Source of the DNA: Lanius collurio
Lineage: Eukaryota > Chordata > Aves > Passeriformes > Laniidae
DNA: 64,000 bases
Direction: 5' to 3'
Assembly: GCA_020086605.1 (NCBI GenBank)
Contig: JACBWW010000070.1
Coordinates: 660,179-724,178, forward strand
Shown piece by piece: positions 39,173-52,357 of the stretch. Under the pieces are notes generated by a model, which saw only the letters and a list, made by a program, of their open reading frames with translations, made no database searches and was not told the origin of the DNA. A program made the translations under genes and the position numbers. The first letter of the stretch is position 1. Each line of letters opens with the position of its first letter.

Positions 39173-40197
39173 TTCACTCTCCCCTGCCACAGCTGGGCAG
39201 AGGAGAGAAAAAAAAATGTATGAAGGGTTCATGAGTTGAGAGGAGGACTGGGAGAAAACACTCCAAGGGCAAAACAGGCTCAACTTACATGTACAAAGTG
39301 AATTTATTACTAACAAAATCAGAGGAGGATAATGCAAAGTAAAATAAGCCCTTCAAAACACCTTTCTCCCCTAGTCCCTCCCTCCTTCCCACTGCCAGTA
39401 CAGGGAAACAGGGCGTGGGAGTTTGGTCAGTTCATCACCTGAAGTTTTCTTCTGCTGCTCCAGGAGAGGAGTCTTCCCCCTGTGAGACCATGGGTCCCTC
39501 CCATGGGAGATAGTTCTCCATGAAGTTCTCCAGTGTAGGTCTGCTCTCACGAGTGGCAGCCCTATTGCACCTGCTGCAATGTGAGTGCCTCTCACAGGCA
39601 CACAGTCCTCCCAAAACTGCTGCAGCACGGGTCTCTCCACAGGGTGCAGTGCTCCAAGGACAGGCCACTCCAGCCTGGAAGCAGGGCCCTCTCTTTCCAC
39701 TGGGTCTCCCATGGATCACAGCCTCCTCCAGGCATTCACCCACTTCAGCATGGACACCTCCCCCATGTGCTGTGGGTGGATCCCTCCATCCCCTGTGGAC
39801 CCATGGACTGCAGGAGGACAACCTGCTTCACCATGGGCTGCACCATGGCCTGCAGAGGAGCCTCGGCTCCGGTGCCTGGAGCACCTCCTGCCCCTCCTTC
39901 TTCACTCACCTTGGTGTCACCATGTTGTTTTACCTCACATGTACTCACCTCCTCCTATTCTCTGACTGGAAGAAAAACTGTGCTCCTACTTTGTTTTGAT
40001 TTTCTTCTTAAATATGCTACCAAAGGGGTGTTACCAACCTCCCTAATTTGCTCAGCCTTGGCCAGCTGCATGTCCATCTTCAGAGCTATCAGGGATTGGC
40101 TCTTCCAGACACGAAGGGAAGCTTCCTGCAGCTTCTCACAGAAGCCACCTCTGTGGCTCCCCTGCTACCAAAAACCAGGCCATGCAAAACCAACACA

Positions 40198-42912
40198 ACC
40201 CAAAATGTCATGTTCTATTAAGTCTTTTTATAAAGATACTCAGTGTGAAGGAATGACTGTGTGAAGTGTGTTTCCCTGTGTTTTAAAAAGAGTATTACAG
40301 GTTGGTGCATCAATTCCTCACCTGATTTTAATTTAACATACTTTGTACAGCAGTTATTCATAATTCTTCCCCACTTTTTTCTTTTGCCACATTGGTGGTC
40401 TTTCTGCATCTATTTTTGAAATCTAGCTCATGTAAGGAAAAATGCAGCTTGTTATACAAAATGTTCAAGTTTCTAATTAGGAAAAATGAAATGCAGTTAT
40501 AGTACATCCTCAGATTGTATTAAAATTTCATTTCTTAGCTTCCTATATCAAGGATTAATCAGAAGAAAACTTGTTCTGAATACCAATGAATCAAAATAGG
40601 AAATATTACTAAGGTATTTCTATATTACTTGCAAGGGTTATATTGAAAGGCAACCGCCCCCCCCCAAACTATCATCTGTATCATATCGGTATGCAAAATA
40701 AATATATCTAATTTTCATCTCTTTAGAATGAAGTCTTTGTATTGCAGCATTCTAGGTTGTAGCTACAAACAAATACAAATATTCTGATGAATTCTCTGTC
40801 CTCTAGTTGATATAGCCAATTACAGACAACAGGAATATCTACAGATTTATTTCTCAATAGTTGTGCTCACAGAAGTTTTGAGAAAGCAAAATTCCCCTTA
40901 TTGTGATTTCAACAAGGTAGGCATAGTCATAGGAATTTTCCAATTTACAGAATTCAAGTATTGTATTGAGAATATTTGATTCTGATCAGTAGGCAATGTA
41001 ATCCATGAAGATGTCTCTCAGATAGGTTTTTTCTCACCCTCACCTCACCTCACTCTCTTAGCAGTCATCCTGGAAAACTGGTTTGGCTGGACTGAGATTC
41101 TAGTCTTAATAAATTTATAAGGCAGCTTTTATGTTTCAGAGTAGCTCAGGTAATACATTTCTTTGTTACTCCAGAAATACAAAGAACTAGATTCTACTTG
41201 TAATTAACTAGTTGAGAATTCATTCATTTAAAATTCATGTCAAGCTGACATTCTGTAATGAATTTTCGTTCAATGTGAGGATGTGGGAGAGAAGTGTAGT
41301 CAAGGTGATGTAATTTATAGGTGCTTTAATTTAATTCAGTGGCAGCAAATCTGTCATCTCCCCATGGTATCTTTCAGCTTAAGACCTGAACTTTAAAAGA
41401 AGTTTATAGATTTTGTTTCCTTTAAGTTAGGTTAAATTATTTGTATCCTCTCCTTCCGTTTTCATTGTTGTAAGCTGTAAGGTGTTCCCTACATAGAATA
41501 TTTGAAGAAGAGACTTAACAAAAAACTTTGTCACTGCAGAAACAGCAAAATTTTTACCCTCTGTTTTAAATGTGCCAGATAACTGCTGCCTAACTGTTGG
41601 ACATCCATTGCTAAATGTTCTAAATTTTAAAGCTCCCTTTTTTTTGCTGCTGCAATTTAAATTAAACAAGGGTTATGTCCAGTTCACAAGAGTTAGAAAA
41701 GTCCATGCATACATATCAACATACGGATTATTTAGAGTTCTGTTAAGAAAAAAACCCAAAACATAGAAGTGCACATTTATCTGAAACATCAAAAAGTAAA
41801 TAATAGCCCTAACAGTAATTACTTTGTCAGCAAAAGAAAGGTAGACAGAATCAATAGATGAAGAATTTTTTTATTAGATTGTTCCTATTACAAAATTAAA
41901 TGCTGTGAATTCTTTTTTATATCTTTCAGCATTAGTATTTTGATTCAGAAAAAAAGCAAGAATGAAGGGAAAATCCAGATATAACATTGTTGAACAAAGG
42001 ATTCTGCAAGACCAAAGACTATTATGGTGTGTAGGTGAATGACAAAAATATTTCTTGCAATGTTTTAAACAAATACTCAAAAAATGTAATTAAATTATTT
42101 TTAACACACAGAATTATCTCAATCTGAGAAGTAAAAGAATAATATTGCCAACTACTCAGATAAGATACTGTCTAAAGGGGAAGATTAGTGGCTTGTCCTC
42201 AATGCCACTGTAAGGATATGTATTTTTATGGCAGTGTGTTGAAAAATGATGAAAAATTACTATTTTCAGTGTTTTGTGGCCAACCAACCTGCTGTAAAAG
42301 AGCAATGTGTTTGGAGTGAGTTCATACATATTTTACAGGAATAACTCTGTTCATCTTGGCACTAAATTATGCACAGCACACCACAGGACTACACTAGTTG
42401 TGACTGAAATCAGAGAAGAGGATATTTGATTAAAAAATAATCCAATATTATTTAGATTGCTACTATAAATATGGCAGTTTTTGAGAACACAAAGTTACCT
42501 TTAATTCACTACAATACTGTCAGTATGTTAACTTTAATTTGCTTTTTTATTGATAAAAATAAGCTTTATCTCAAAAAATTTCAGCAGCTTTGAGAAGTTG
42601 ATAAATGTAATTAACTTTGGAGTTTTAGCAACAGGTTCTGGGAGATTGTGTTTATTAAGCTTTTAGGTCTTTTGTGAATAGAGCTTCAAATACTCAGCAT
42701 TTTTCCTTGTATCAAGGTACTATTGTCTAACTACACAGAATTCAGCCTTCAGAAGTAGATATAACTGTGCAAAAAAGACAGGGAAGGACAAGGCCCTGGA
42801 GTGTGTTCTTTCTGTTCTTGGGGAATTTATTGCATATAAATGGCTGAGTTGGACAGAAAAAGTTATCACCATATGCTTTATTGGTTAACTCTTCACAGTT
42901 TCATATATTTAA
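40198..42912. other. unique AT-rich sequence
   Basis: No gene or transposon is recognised. A run of nine C lies near 40659 and a short CCTCA repeat at 41035-41053. Open frames near 41427-41766 and 41874-42080 are short and unsupported. Confidence 0.5.
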
Positions 42913-43312
42913 AGACCAGAAGTTTCATTAGATCATCTAATTTAACCTCCTATATCACAAAAAATTCTATCCATTTATTCCCACATTGAGCCCAATAACT
43001 TATTTCATTAAACCTATATTTCAGAAGGGCATTTATCTTGATTTAAAGACGTGAACAGTTCAGTACTTTCTACATTAATCTTTCACTATTTTTACTAATA
43101 ATGACTACTATTATTTCAACACTTATCAATATCCTTTTTAGTCTTTTTTGTGGTTGAAAGCAATCTTTTTTCATCTTTTACTCCTCTGCTTTCTGTTCTG
43201 TCCTTTGTCATTAAAAAGTACTTATTTAATTAATTAAATTTTCTCTTTTAAGGTATTTATAAATTATTATCAATTTACCTCCAAACCTTCTTTTTTTTTG
43301 TTAATAATTTGA
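42913..43312 (-). mobile_element. ancient CR1-type LINE 3' region
   Basis: In plus-strand order it keeps the landmarks of an old CR1 lineage I recall from turtle and crocodile genomes: GACCAGAAG..CATTAGATCA, TAACCTCCTATATCACA, CATTGAGCCCAATAACTTAT, GAAGGGCAT..ATCTTGATTT, GGTATTTATAAATTATTATC and ACCTCCAAACCTTCTTTTT. The sense strand is minus. Divergence is very high, with many A/T changes and small indels. It differs clearly from the younger avian CR1 tails at 18.1 and 59.7 kb. Confidence 0.7.
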
Positions 43313-46300
43313 CTGACACTGATTGTTTTTTGTAGTTCTATCAACTTTTTTTTTACCCTCTCTCTTAGTAGGTGTTTCTTACTGATATATTAGACAATCA
43401 TAGCACATTATAAACAAAAAAAAAAATTCTCAAGAGTAAAAGAAATATTACTTAGTAAAAGAGTATTATTGCTTGGAAAATGAATGCTTGAATATCTCGG
43501 AAATAGACAAATAAACTTAAAGAAAAAAAAAACAAAGCACTGCTTGTGGGGTTTCAAATGCTTTTTATCTTCATTAAAATTAAATAAGTTCTGCTGAGGC
43601 AATAGTAGTGTGACAAGGGATTTTCTAGTATGTCAAGGGGAGTTTTGAGCAACTGGTCTAAGAAATGAAGATAGTTATATTACACTGGTGTGGCAAGATA
43701 TCACAAAGCATGGAAAAATTTCTAGCAGTTAGAGGAAGGGAAGTCCATGAAGCAAGTACATGTATTTGTCCTATCTTCCTTTTCACTAGTGTGGCTGAGG
43801 TTTTATAGACTTTCAAATAGTAATAAAAATAAACTAAGTTCATATATGTATATCACACACTGAATTCTGTAAGGTATGATTCCTTTTAGACAAATTAATT
43901 GTTCAACTTCTAAATTCAGCTTCTAAATTGTTCAGCTCCATATTCATTTTGCTTGTCCTGTTGCAGAATGATGTTAAAAGGTCAAAAGTCAGACTATTTA
44001 ATTGAATGACCTAACATCAGCATTTAATCTGATGTCCCTATGTATAGGGATATCTTCTGGCCAAAGTCAAAATACAAAATAAAATGTTAAAAATATTTCT
44101 GCCCATTTCTCAGTGCCTACTACAGTTTCATTGTATTCTGATTCATTATAGATGACTTCAGAGAAACCACCTTTATTTATTATTTGTCTATTTATTTATT
44201 TATTTAAATTTTGTCAATTGGTTATCTGACAACGAGCTCAAACGGAGGAATTATGTTTTAACATCTCTTCGAGTAGAATGCCTATACCGAGAAATGACTG
44301 ATTTCATGTTTAGAATATTACTGGGAGTTTTCTTTAGTTTTGACCATGCAGATCTATGTGCATTTTCAAGGCTGCATTCTTGAGCTATGGACCAGAAAAA
44401 CAATCTTTCATAGAACCTTTCAGAATCATTTACTGGAGCCTCTTTTCAAAGGTATTCCTTGAACTGAAGATGTCTTACTGTAGGCTGTAAGTGAAAATAT
44501 TTCAACATGAGTGAATTTAGATTTCTCTCCTGTTTTCATTCTCAATGCATAAAATAACTTCTGGATTTTTAAAGTTCTTATAGCTACTCATTGAAACTAC
44601 TACTGTGACAATATGTATCTATGTAGAGATTTCTCATTTAGCCATTGCTCAGATAGAAAAGATATTGTTTTGGGTTAAATAAATAAACAAATAAATACTA
44701 AAGTAGTGAAAGGGAGAGCACTTGCTGTGACAAACTTAAAATCTTTATAGCTATTTTCTTCTGTGCATGCATAAAGATTCAAAGTTCATCTTAATGTCAT
44801 CGCTGCCTATTTTTACCTGTGGACGATAAAGAAAAAAAGGTTTATTTTTTTTATTGTAACTACCTAATTAGCCATGGGGTTGTTTTTTTTTGTTTGTTTT
44901 TTTTTGGTTTTTTTTTGGTTTTTTTTGTTGGTTGGTTGGTTGGTTGGTTTTTTTTAAATACATTAGACCCATTCACTGCTACTTAGGAGTATTTCCTCTC
45001 TTCAGTATAATTTAATTTGACATCCAGGTAAGTCAGTGTCAAACTGTGAAAGTCTAGTTAAAAAAAAAATCTAACCTGACATGTGGACAGTACGTTAGTT
45101 GCAGCTAAAGGGTCTTGCTTGTCCATTACCATTTTGTAGCTTGACTTTTAAATATAATATGCTGTCTTACCAAATTTGTTTCTCATGTTTGTGTCACATT
45201 GAATGTTTAGAGGTGATATGTTGGCAGATTTCTGTAATTGTAATAGCTTTAAAATGTTGTGTTGTTACTTACTTTTTTTTTTTTTTTAATCTTGTACCTA
45301 TAAAAATATAGAACCAATTAAAATTTATATGTTAAGGGCAGGATTTTCAAAATTTTTTGACAGCTTTCAGTGAAATAGCTTACGGAGACAGTGATTATTT
45401 TCAGTTTAAGATATTACCACTCACAATTTTAACATAAGGTTCATGATAATGCTTTGGGTTTTTTAGTGTTGCAGCACTAACAGTTACAACATTGACTCTT
45501 TTTAAAAATAGACTGTGCCTGATTACCTGATTTTTTCATTGTCAACTGATTGTTTTGTCTAGAAAACCTCCCTGAACTTCATTATATGTGTCTGAGGAGT
45601 GTCACAAAAGAAAGAAGTGGATAAACTTGAGAAAAATAATATTTTGCATAAAGGTTATGCAAAAATGTGAATAATTAAGGTGCTAGGAATTTATCAGTGA
45701 AACTCTGCATGTATAGGTACTGAGGCCATACTTAATATTTTAAGTAAGAGACTAGATGGAAAACATTGATATCTTGATATTTTCAGAGAACATGGATTTT
45801 GATAAAGGATTGTTTGAGGTAGAAGAAGATTCTGAAGTCAAAAGAAAAAACTTTAAAATTGAAGAGATTGCATGCTAGGTCATTATATGGACTTCAAGAT
45901 TTTGCTCTGAAGGCCTCTAAGACAGATGATACTTGGTTGGAAACAGAGCAAATATTGGCTGGTGTAGTTTTCAAATGTTTTCAGGAATAAAAAAGCATAA
46001 AATTGAGAAAGCTGATAAAAAAGCCATATGAAGCCAAGCAAAGCTCTATAAGATGTTGTAAGAGAAGAAACAAACAATTTTTTTTTTTTATTAAAGTTTT
46101 CTGTAAAGAATAGTGATTCTCAAGGCAGTAGTGGTAAGATAGCAGTAAAGGGCACTGAAGTGACATCAAACAAGCCCGATAGTGCTGGCCTAGGATGGTG
46201 CTGTGACCAACTGGCTTACTCAGCCTTCCTCCTGAACAGCACAAAACAGTGAAGTTGTGTAGCTTTAATATTTCATATATATCTGTGATTAAAGTATTTT

Positions 46301-49300
46301 TGTACCAAAGTCCATTTGATTGCTGCACTCTTATTTTGGTTTGGAACCATGATACACAGTTTCTTAAAATAAAAGAATATTCTCTGAATAAGTTTAATTC
46401 AGTTTTCTTTTCCATCACTGTTCAGGTCTTTGCCTCCAGTTTGTTCATGATCTATGTGGTTGCAGAGTTCAGCTTAAAGTCCTTGGCCTTAGAATAACAA
46501 AGCAAAGTAAAAAAGCTTTTTTTTTTGTTTTATTTTTTTTTGGTTTTTTTTTGTTTTAACTTGTTTCTTTCACTTTGTCTAATAATACCCACTCCTACTT
46601 TTATACTTAATTCAATTTCCCCTATTTATTAGAGACTGTAGGAAGTTTTTGGGCAAAGAAATGGTTGTTTAGTCTGTTTGATGTTCCCATTGCACTCTTT
46701 AGTATTAGAAAATATATCTCTGAGTTGCTTAATCTTATTTTTTGTTTGGAAATATGAAAGTGCTAGAGCAAGAAAGGAGTTTTATATATCTTCAAAACAG
46801 TTTGCAGTACTGTAATGTGTTTATGCCCATATCTTGAGTCTTGACATTCTTACAGTTTTTGGGTCGTCTCCAAATTCTGTGCAGGAGTCTTTTAATTTGT
46901 TTCCATCATCCACAGAGGGACAGTGACAAGATAGAAAACACATCTGTGTTTAAGAATGGCAGTTGTCTAGACTTCTGTTTTGTGAATGCTAATAACAGAG
47001 TAATTTTAGATTGTTGGCATACAAGAATATAGTAGTGAGAATTTAAATTTCCCAAATTGGTATTAACAGTTTTCAGAAACACCACAAAATGCAATTTGGA
47101 ATTGAAAAACAGAAACTAAAGCAATGGAAGCATACATATTACCAACTCAAAAAAATTTAAAGGACTTAACATTTGATAAAAGTTGAAGAACTGTTGTAAA
47201 ACACATACTGATAACACGAGAACCTTGAAAAATCGTTATATGTACATAAATTTTAATCTGATTAAAACTTATTTGGAAAGTCTTAATTTATTTAGGTTTT
47301 TCTTTTCTTTATTCTTAGCTAAGAAGAAAGAATTATTTACAAAAATTACAAGAACGTGTTTTCGAAGCTCCCTGAAAAAAAGATGTGGAGGATGCTTTTG
47401 ATTAGCTGAATGGAAAATAGGATCTGGTCAAAGTGGAAATCCCTCTGGGACAGAAGGTCTAAAAGGCTGGAGTGATTGTTGACAACAGAAAGTAGAAAGC
47501 TTAGAAGGATGACAAATAGGTATATTTAATCTGGGAAGGTAAAAGCAGAGAAGAAGGGGAATTTCATTTCAGAAGCTTTTAAGTGAACAAAGAATGAGTG
47601 AGATGCAGGACAAACGATTATTGGTTTTGGTAGCAGTAATACAAAAAATGACATGAAAAATGAAGGCTGGGGACTGAAAAAATAAATACAGAAGATCCAC
47701 AGACAGAAAAGTCCCATCTGAAGTACAGTGGGCAAGAATTGATTTTATTGGATTCCAAGGCAAGAAGGTAGGACAGTGTTTTACATATCACTTCCCCAAG
47801 GTCTAACTCCCAGACAGTGCAAGGCCTTAACATGTGTTTTCAGCATGCATTTTATGGTTACAAGGAGTTCTGCAATGCAAGGATAATTGTGCTATCACAG
47901 GGTCCCTGATTTGTTTATAGAGAATAGGTGTTTCTTAGTTAACAGTGGGATTAAAATGATCTATAATCCATCATTTTAATCAAAATAGAGGTACTTTGAC
48001 TAGAATATTTTCATCAGAGTTAGTAAAAATTAGATGTATATGTGGACGAGGAAATAGTAGACCAAAATATTTTTCTTGTAACATTCATCTAAGGCTCTGA
48101 AGACCTTGTGTGTGGAGTATGCGTGTGTATGTCTGATTCAGAAGAACAAATAGTTTCATATTGAAATAATCAGTGATTTGCTCCCAGTGTAGAATAAATT
48201 AAACAGAGCAAGTCATTCAGTTTAAAATTTTGGAGAATGATGAGAAGTCTCATTTCATTTTATAATTTGTCAAAGGTTATTAAGATAGATAATTAAAACT
48301 TTTTAGAACCAGATAAAGTTTATTCTTTTAAGAGGTTACTCTTCAGATTGTTTTAACCCTTGGTGATTGTACAACTACTTCTAAACTTGAAAACCTAAAC
48401 TCTGATTATTAAATTCACACTCTCCTGGCCCTTGTATAGAAAAGAGTTTGTAGAAGAACTACTAACTTTAAAACCAGCATAGACAAATGAAAAGGGAAAC
48501 ACAGGGCAAACAGGCAAGTAAACATCATTAATCTTTAACTAATACTTCTTCTAAGCTAAGGATTAAATTGAAATGAAAAGTCTAAAAAATATTAATTCCA
48601 GAAGATGGCACTCTTATACTTTGCATTTTTGTGGCATAATTTCAGTCACTATCCATAACTGTATACACACTCCTGTATTTGTCTAAACTATTTAATTATT
48701 TATCTGTACACAAAAGGAAGGGAAAAATGTAAAACAGATCAACCTTCATACAGCCTTTGCTTCAAGAAACAGTATTTATTTTGCCAGCAAGAAGCATCAC
48801 TAATTGAAACAAATCATTGTCTTTAACTAAAAATGATATGTGGATCTAAATATTTTGTTTTTTAAAAAGAAAAAGCAGATCTTATTCCCACTCCTAAACT
48901 GGTAAGTTTATTACTTCTCTCTTGAAGGTGGCACGTAAAAGTAGAGAAAAATATTGACAGTTGAAATGTTAAAGAAACAGTTGCAGTCTTTGAATAGTTA
49001 AAGTAGCATGGAGGGAAGATGGTTATAACTATGCAATAAATGACACTCCTCAGAGTGATGAAACATGAATAGAAGTTTCACTCCTTCACTAATACAAATT
49101 TGATCACTCATTTCAGGCTTGCAACCTTAAACAACTATATTTATTTTCAGCTATAATAAATTTTCTATTTTACTTTCCAATGTGATACATATTTTCAGAA
49201 TTAAAAGAATTGTATAACTGTTCTTTTATCTATATCTGAAAAATCAAAAGTAAATTTTCAAAAATATATATTATGCAAAATTCTTATGGTGTTTACTCTA

Positions 49301-49624
49301 AAGCTGTTTTTTTTCTTTATATTTTAGATTCTGTGACGTGTTATGACCAACCACTGAAGGTGAGGATAACCCATGTTCTTAATAATAGATCCCTTGGGGT
49401 GGATTATAGTGGAGTGACTATAGTGAATGATTGGTGTTTGTAAATATATGTCTGTAGGGTTTACTTTAGAACAATTTGATTGCAATGAAAAGCAGGTATA
49501 TAGCCATTTTAGTTATAATTATCTATGGTAATATGGCAATATGAAAACATAAAACTATCACTCACTTTAAGAAAATGTATAAGAGAAAAGAAAGGAAGAA
49601 AGAGAAAGAAGGGTAGGAGTAGAA
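43313..49624. other. unique AT-rich sequence with T-rich simple repeats
   Basis: No gene is established. TTTA-type tetramers lie at 44173-44207, and a TTTATT motif also recurs elsewhere. A 145-codon minus-strand frame at 45981-46418 has no recognised domain; it is hydrophobic and leucine-rich, which AT-rich DNA produces by chance. A 32-nt block at 49328-49359 lies between TTTATATTTTAG and GTGAGG but is too short to call. An A/G-rich stretch is at 49571-49612. Confidence 0.45.
44881..44957. repeat. T-run and GGTT repeat tract
   Basis: Blocks of T8-T9 separated by GG or GTTTG lead into about six GGTT units (44927-44949) and another T8. A similar T8/GG tract lies at 46517-46556. The complementary A/CC form occurs at 27112-27155, 35250-35295 and 58318-58355. 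Confidence 0.9.
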
Positions 49625-50215
49625 AGATACATAATTGCCACCCGTGGATTTATAATGGGTGCCATTGATTGCTGTCATTGGTCAACGTGAAGCTCGAAGG
49701 TCTTGATCTGTCAGGGAAGGGGTAAAAAGCCCACCAAATACAAAGCCCAGTGGGTTAAAACACACTGAGGTTCAGGTGAGAATGTCCAAGCACCTTACCT
49801 TGGAGAGTGAAGGAGCTTTGCACTGTCTTTTGATCACGTGTACTCCTCTGGTGGAAAGCCTCAGAAATGAGTCTGGGGGCTTTTCAGAGGCCTTTGATGG
49901 TTTATGATACCTAAGATATGACAGCTGCCTCTCATGTCAGTAGAGGTGGGGGGAGAGTGAGGTTGCATGTAAGGGAGGGCAATTTGGCATAATAAAAATC
50001 ACTATCCTGTCTCCATAAGGTCTGCCTCGATCGGCCTCAAAGCCTGATCCGTAGCCTCTGGCAGCGACAAGTTCACCCCCTCTGCCTTGAGCAGACCAGA
50101 AGTTTGCCATCACACACCCAAAACCTTACCTCTTTCACCTCAGGAAGTTGCAAACTTGGCCTCAGCAAAGCACCCTGGTGCCTTCACAAAGGGACAATTT
50201 GTTTTGAGTCATAGT
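49625..50215 (+). mobile_element. possible LTR, unclassified
   Basis: A block GC-richer than both flanks carries AATAAA at about 49991, followed by a CpG-containing, C-rich stretch (GCCTCGATCGGCCTC near 50026) that would suit an R-U5 region. I found no terminal TG/CA pair with a target duplication. Other identities, such as a conserved non-coding element or an exon, are possible. Confidence 0.35.
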
Positions 50216-52101
50216 CCAGTCTCTCACCTGATTTTTTAACCAAGGTTGTCAAAAGATCAAAAAATAAAGGTCTTAGTGCTATGCATAATGAGTCAGGCCT
50301 TGAGTACAGCAATTAATATAAAGTTATCAAAAAGACAGAATTTTCCAGATATGTATTATTTAGAGCAGAATAAACAGAACATTTAAAGACACTTATTAAT
50401 CCAGTTAAATAATGAATTTCTTTGTAAATTAGGAATATTTTTGCAAAAAGTATTTAACAAAAATCTAAAGGCAAGCAGAACCATATCAATTGAATTGGAA
50501 CCGTTTAGCTAAGTAACATTTCCCCCTGCAGCAGACTTTATATCTGTTAGATAGTTTGTGATGTGATATTGCAAAAGAACTCAAAAATGCTATGTAAATG
50601 TAACTCTGATAGTTTTCTACAGTTTTGGACATTGTAAGCTACTTAGCTGTATAAATGCTTTTTGAGCTATTTGCATAATAAGTATTTGTGCAGAATCCCT
50701 TATGTTTTGGGTTTGTTTTTTTTTTTTTTTTCCATTGCTATTTAGCTCATATTTGAAGCGACACTTACCTTGTTCAAGTAAATCTTTCTGAGATGGAAAT
50801 TCATCTGAGGAATTCAGATCTCATCAGTATTTGTGAGATCATGTTTTTTGGGGGTAAAATTAAAATAAATCAGACTCCTGTGGTGCTACTTTCCCATTTT
50901 TAATTTCTAAAGAGTCTAGGAAAACAAACTTTAAAAAATTAAGCAATTGCATAGCATAAAATTCTACAACTTATGTTATTGTTGGTAGTCCAATGAAGAG
51001 TGTAGCCCTTTGAGACCTTGGGAGCCCAGGTTTGTTCTGTAGGAAACATAAATTCATCTTGCCTTGTTCTGCATGGCAGCAAGCAATGAAAGCACATTGC
51101 AAATTCCCACTCCCACCCAGAGGTGGATGTGGGCTGATTCAGGCTTGAAACTATGTAGCCGTCCTATTTTTGTTGTGTTAGTACAAATGTAATTATAAAT
51201 GCTGTTGGAACCACATAGATAATTGCACAGGAGACTGTACTATTTTACATGACTCACTGGTTTAGATAGCACTTATTCTGGGATGTGTGCACATTTCTGC
51301 TTGTTCAGTGAAAATAGTTTTATGAGGCTGCACAATTCACGTCACTCCTTTGAATCTCTTTTAAATCTTCCTATCCAAGGACCATAAATGCAATAAGTTC
51401 AAGGTTAACAACATCACAGAGAATTTTAAGGCCTACAGGGAAAAGAAAGGATCTAGTACCTTCTGTCGGAAGCAAGAAAAATAATCTTAACTTCTCTTTT
51501 TCTGGTTTAGATTTAATTTTATTTTATAAATGCAATTTGAATCTCATGCTAAGTTTCATTCTATTTTATGCTGATTTAAGCTTTGAAATATGACAAACAT
51601 TTCCAAATTTCTATTATGGTAACAATAGATATTACTGTTTCTTATTAGAATACATAGTATTTCTTGACCTGTGATACATTTTCTTTTTTTATTTTGATCA
51701 TTTCCATTGCCAGAAAATTCTATGCTTCATTTTTTAAAATACCACAGATAAACTCCAGTTTACATCTGTTACATCTTAAATCTTCAGTTCTGGATAACCT
51801 GTGTTACAGATTTTTGCCATATTTTCTGTGTTTCAAGGAGTGAATTATTTTATTATTCAAAATGCAAACTTAAGACATCTTTGTATGCACAGAGATTTAA
51901 ATTACTTGCAAATATTGTTCAGATGTATTACAGATATATAGCTGTATAAAGAGTACATATATAAACTTACAATCCAGATTTATAAAATTCATATAGGTTT
52001 TTACTATAAAACTAACACACTTTTTAATATAAAAAATATATATGCATATATATACATATATGTACACTTACATGCATATTACTATACTGAAAGTATGAGG
52101 T
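50216..52101. other. unique AT-rich sequence
   Basis: No repeat family or gene is recognised. A T run lies at about 50718-50731. Alternating TA/CA sequence lies at 52029-52080 and is bent-DNA-like low complexity. Confidence 0.5.
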
Positions 52102-52357
52102 TTTATTCATAACTTTTTAAACATTCAAAAATCTCATTTAAAAAAAGTAAAGTTTCAGCTGAAAATATCAAAGCTAAAAATTGTAGATGGATCTAAGTGT
52201 TGGCAATTTTCCCTAATACTGATGACATCATGGCCATTCAGAGTAAAATGGATTTGCTTGTATCACTTTAAGCACTTCTAGGAACCAAGGACTCCTTTGC
52301 TAATGGACTGCTACATGCATTGGGATCAGTCTGTTGTTCCATGTAGGTAGCAATGCT
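52102..52357 (-). other. candidate terminal exon with 3' UTR
   Basis: On the minus strand a long T/C tract ending TTTTTTTCTTTTCCAG precedes an open block of 29 codons ending in TAA (52268-52270). It starts SIATYMEQQTDPNACSS and ends ...VPRSA. An AATAAA (plus 52102-52107) follows about 160 nt downstream. A strong acceptor, a short frame with a stop and a close polyadenylation signal is the layout of a last exon. A second frame is open for 18 codons after the same acceptor. I do not recognise the protein, and chance remains likely. Confidence 0.35.

Larger units (their letters stand above)
38577..40197 (-). mobile_element. ERVL-type LTR, split by a nested LTR
   Basis: On the minus strand it follows the recalled chicken-type ERVL LTR. 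It opens TGTGTTGGTTTTGCATGGCC, then TTTTTGGTAGCAGGGG and a TATA-like ATATTTAAGAAG (plus about 40005-40016). A GC-rich, internally repetitive middle of 'CCATGG...CTGCAG' units (39440-39900) follows, then AATAAA (plus 39303-39308), GTTGAGCCTGTTTTGCCC, and an end reading GGTGCCTGGCA...CACA (plus 38577-38605). The last piece is separated from the rest by the insertion at 38632-39172. Without it the LTR is about 1.08 kb. No internal genes adjoin it and no clean target duplication was found. The longest open frames here (up to 227 codons) come from the repetitive GC-rich middle and are not genes. Confidence 0.8.

Noticed and set aside
39371..40264. Frames of up to 227 codons
   Set aside because: All lie in the internally repetitive GC-rich middle of the ERVL LTR and have no homology to a protein I know.
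45981..46418. 145-codon minus-strand frame
   Set aside because: No splice context, no domain, and a composition expected from AT-rich DNA.
49328..49359. 32-nt block between TTTTAG and GTGAGG
   Set aside because: It has one open frame but is very short; kept only as a note.
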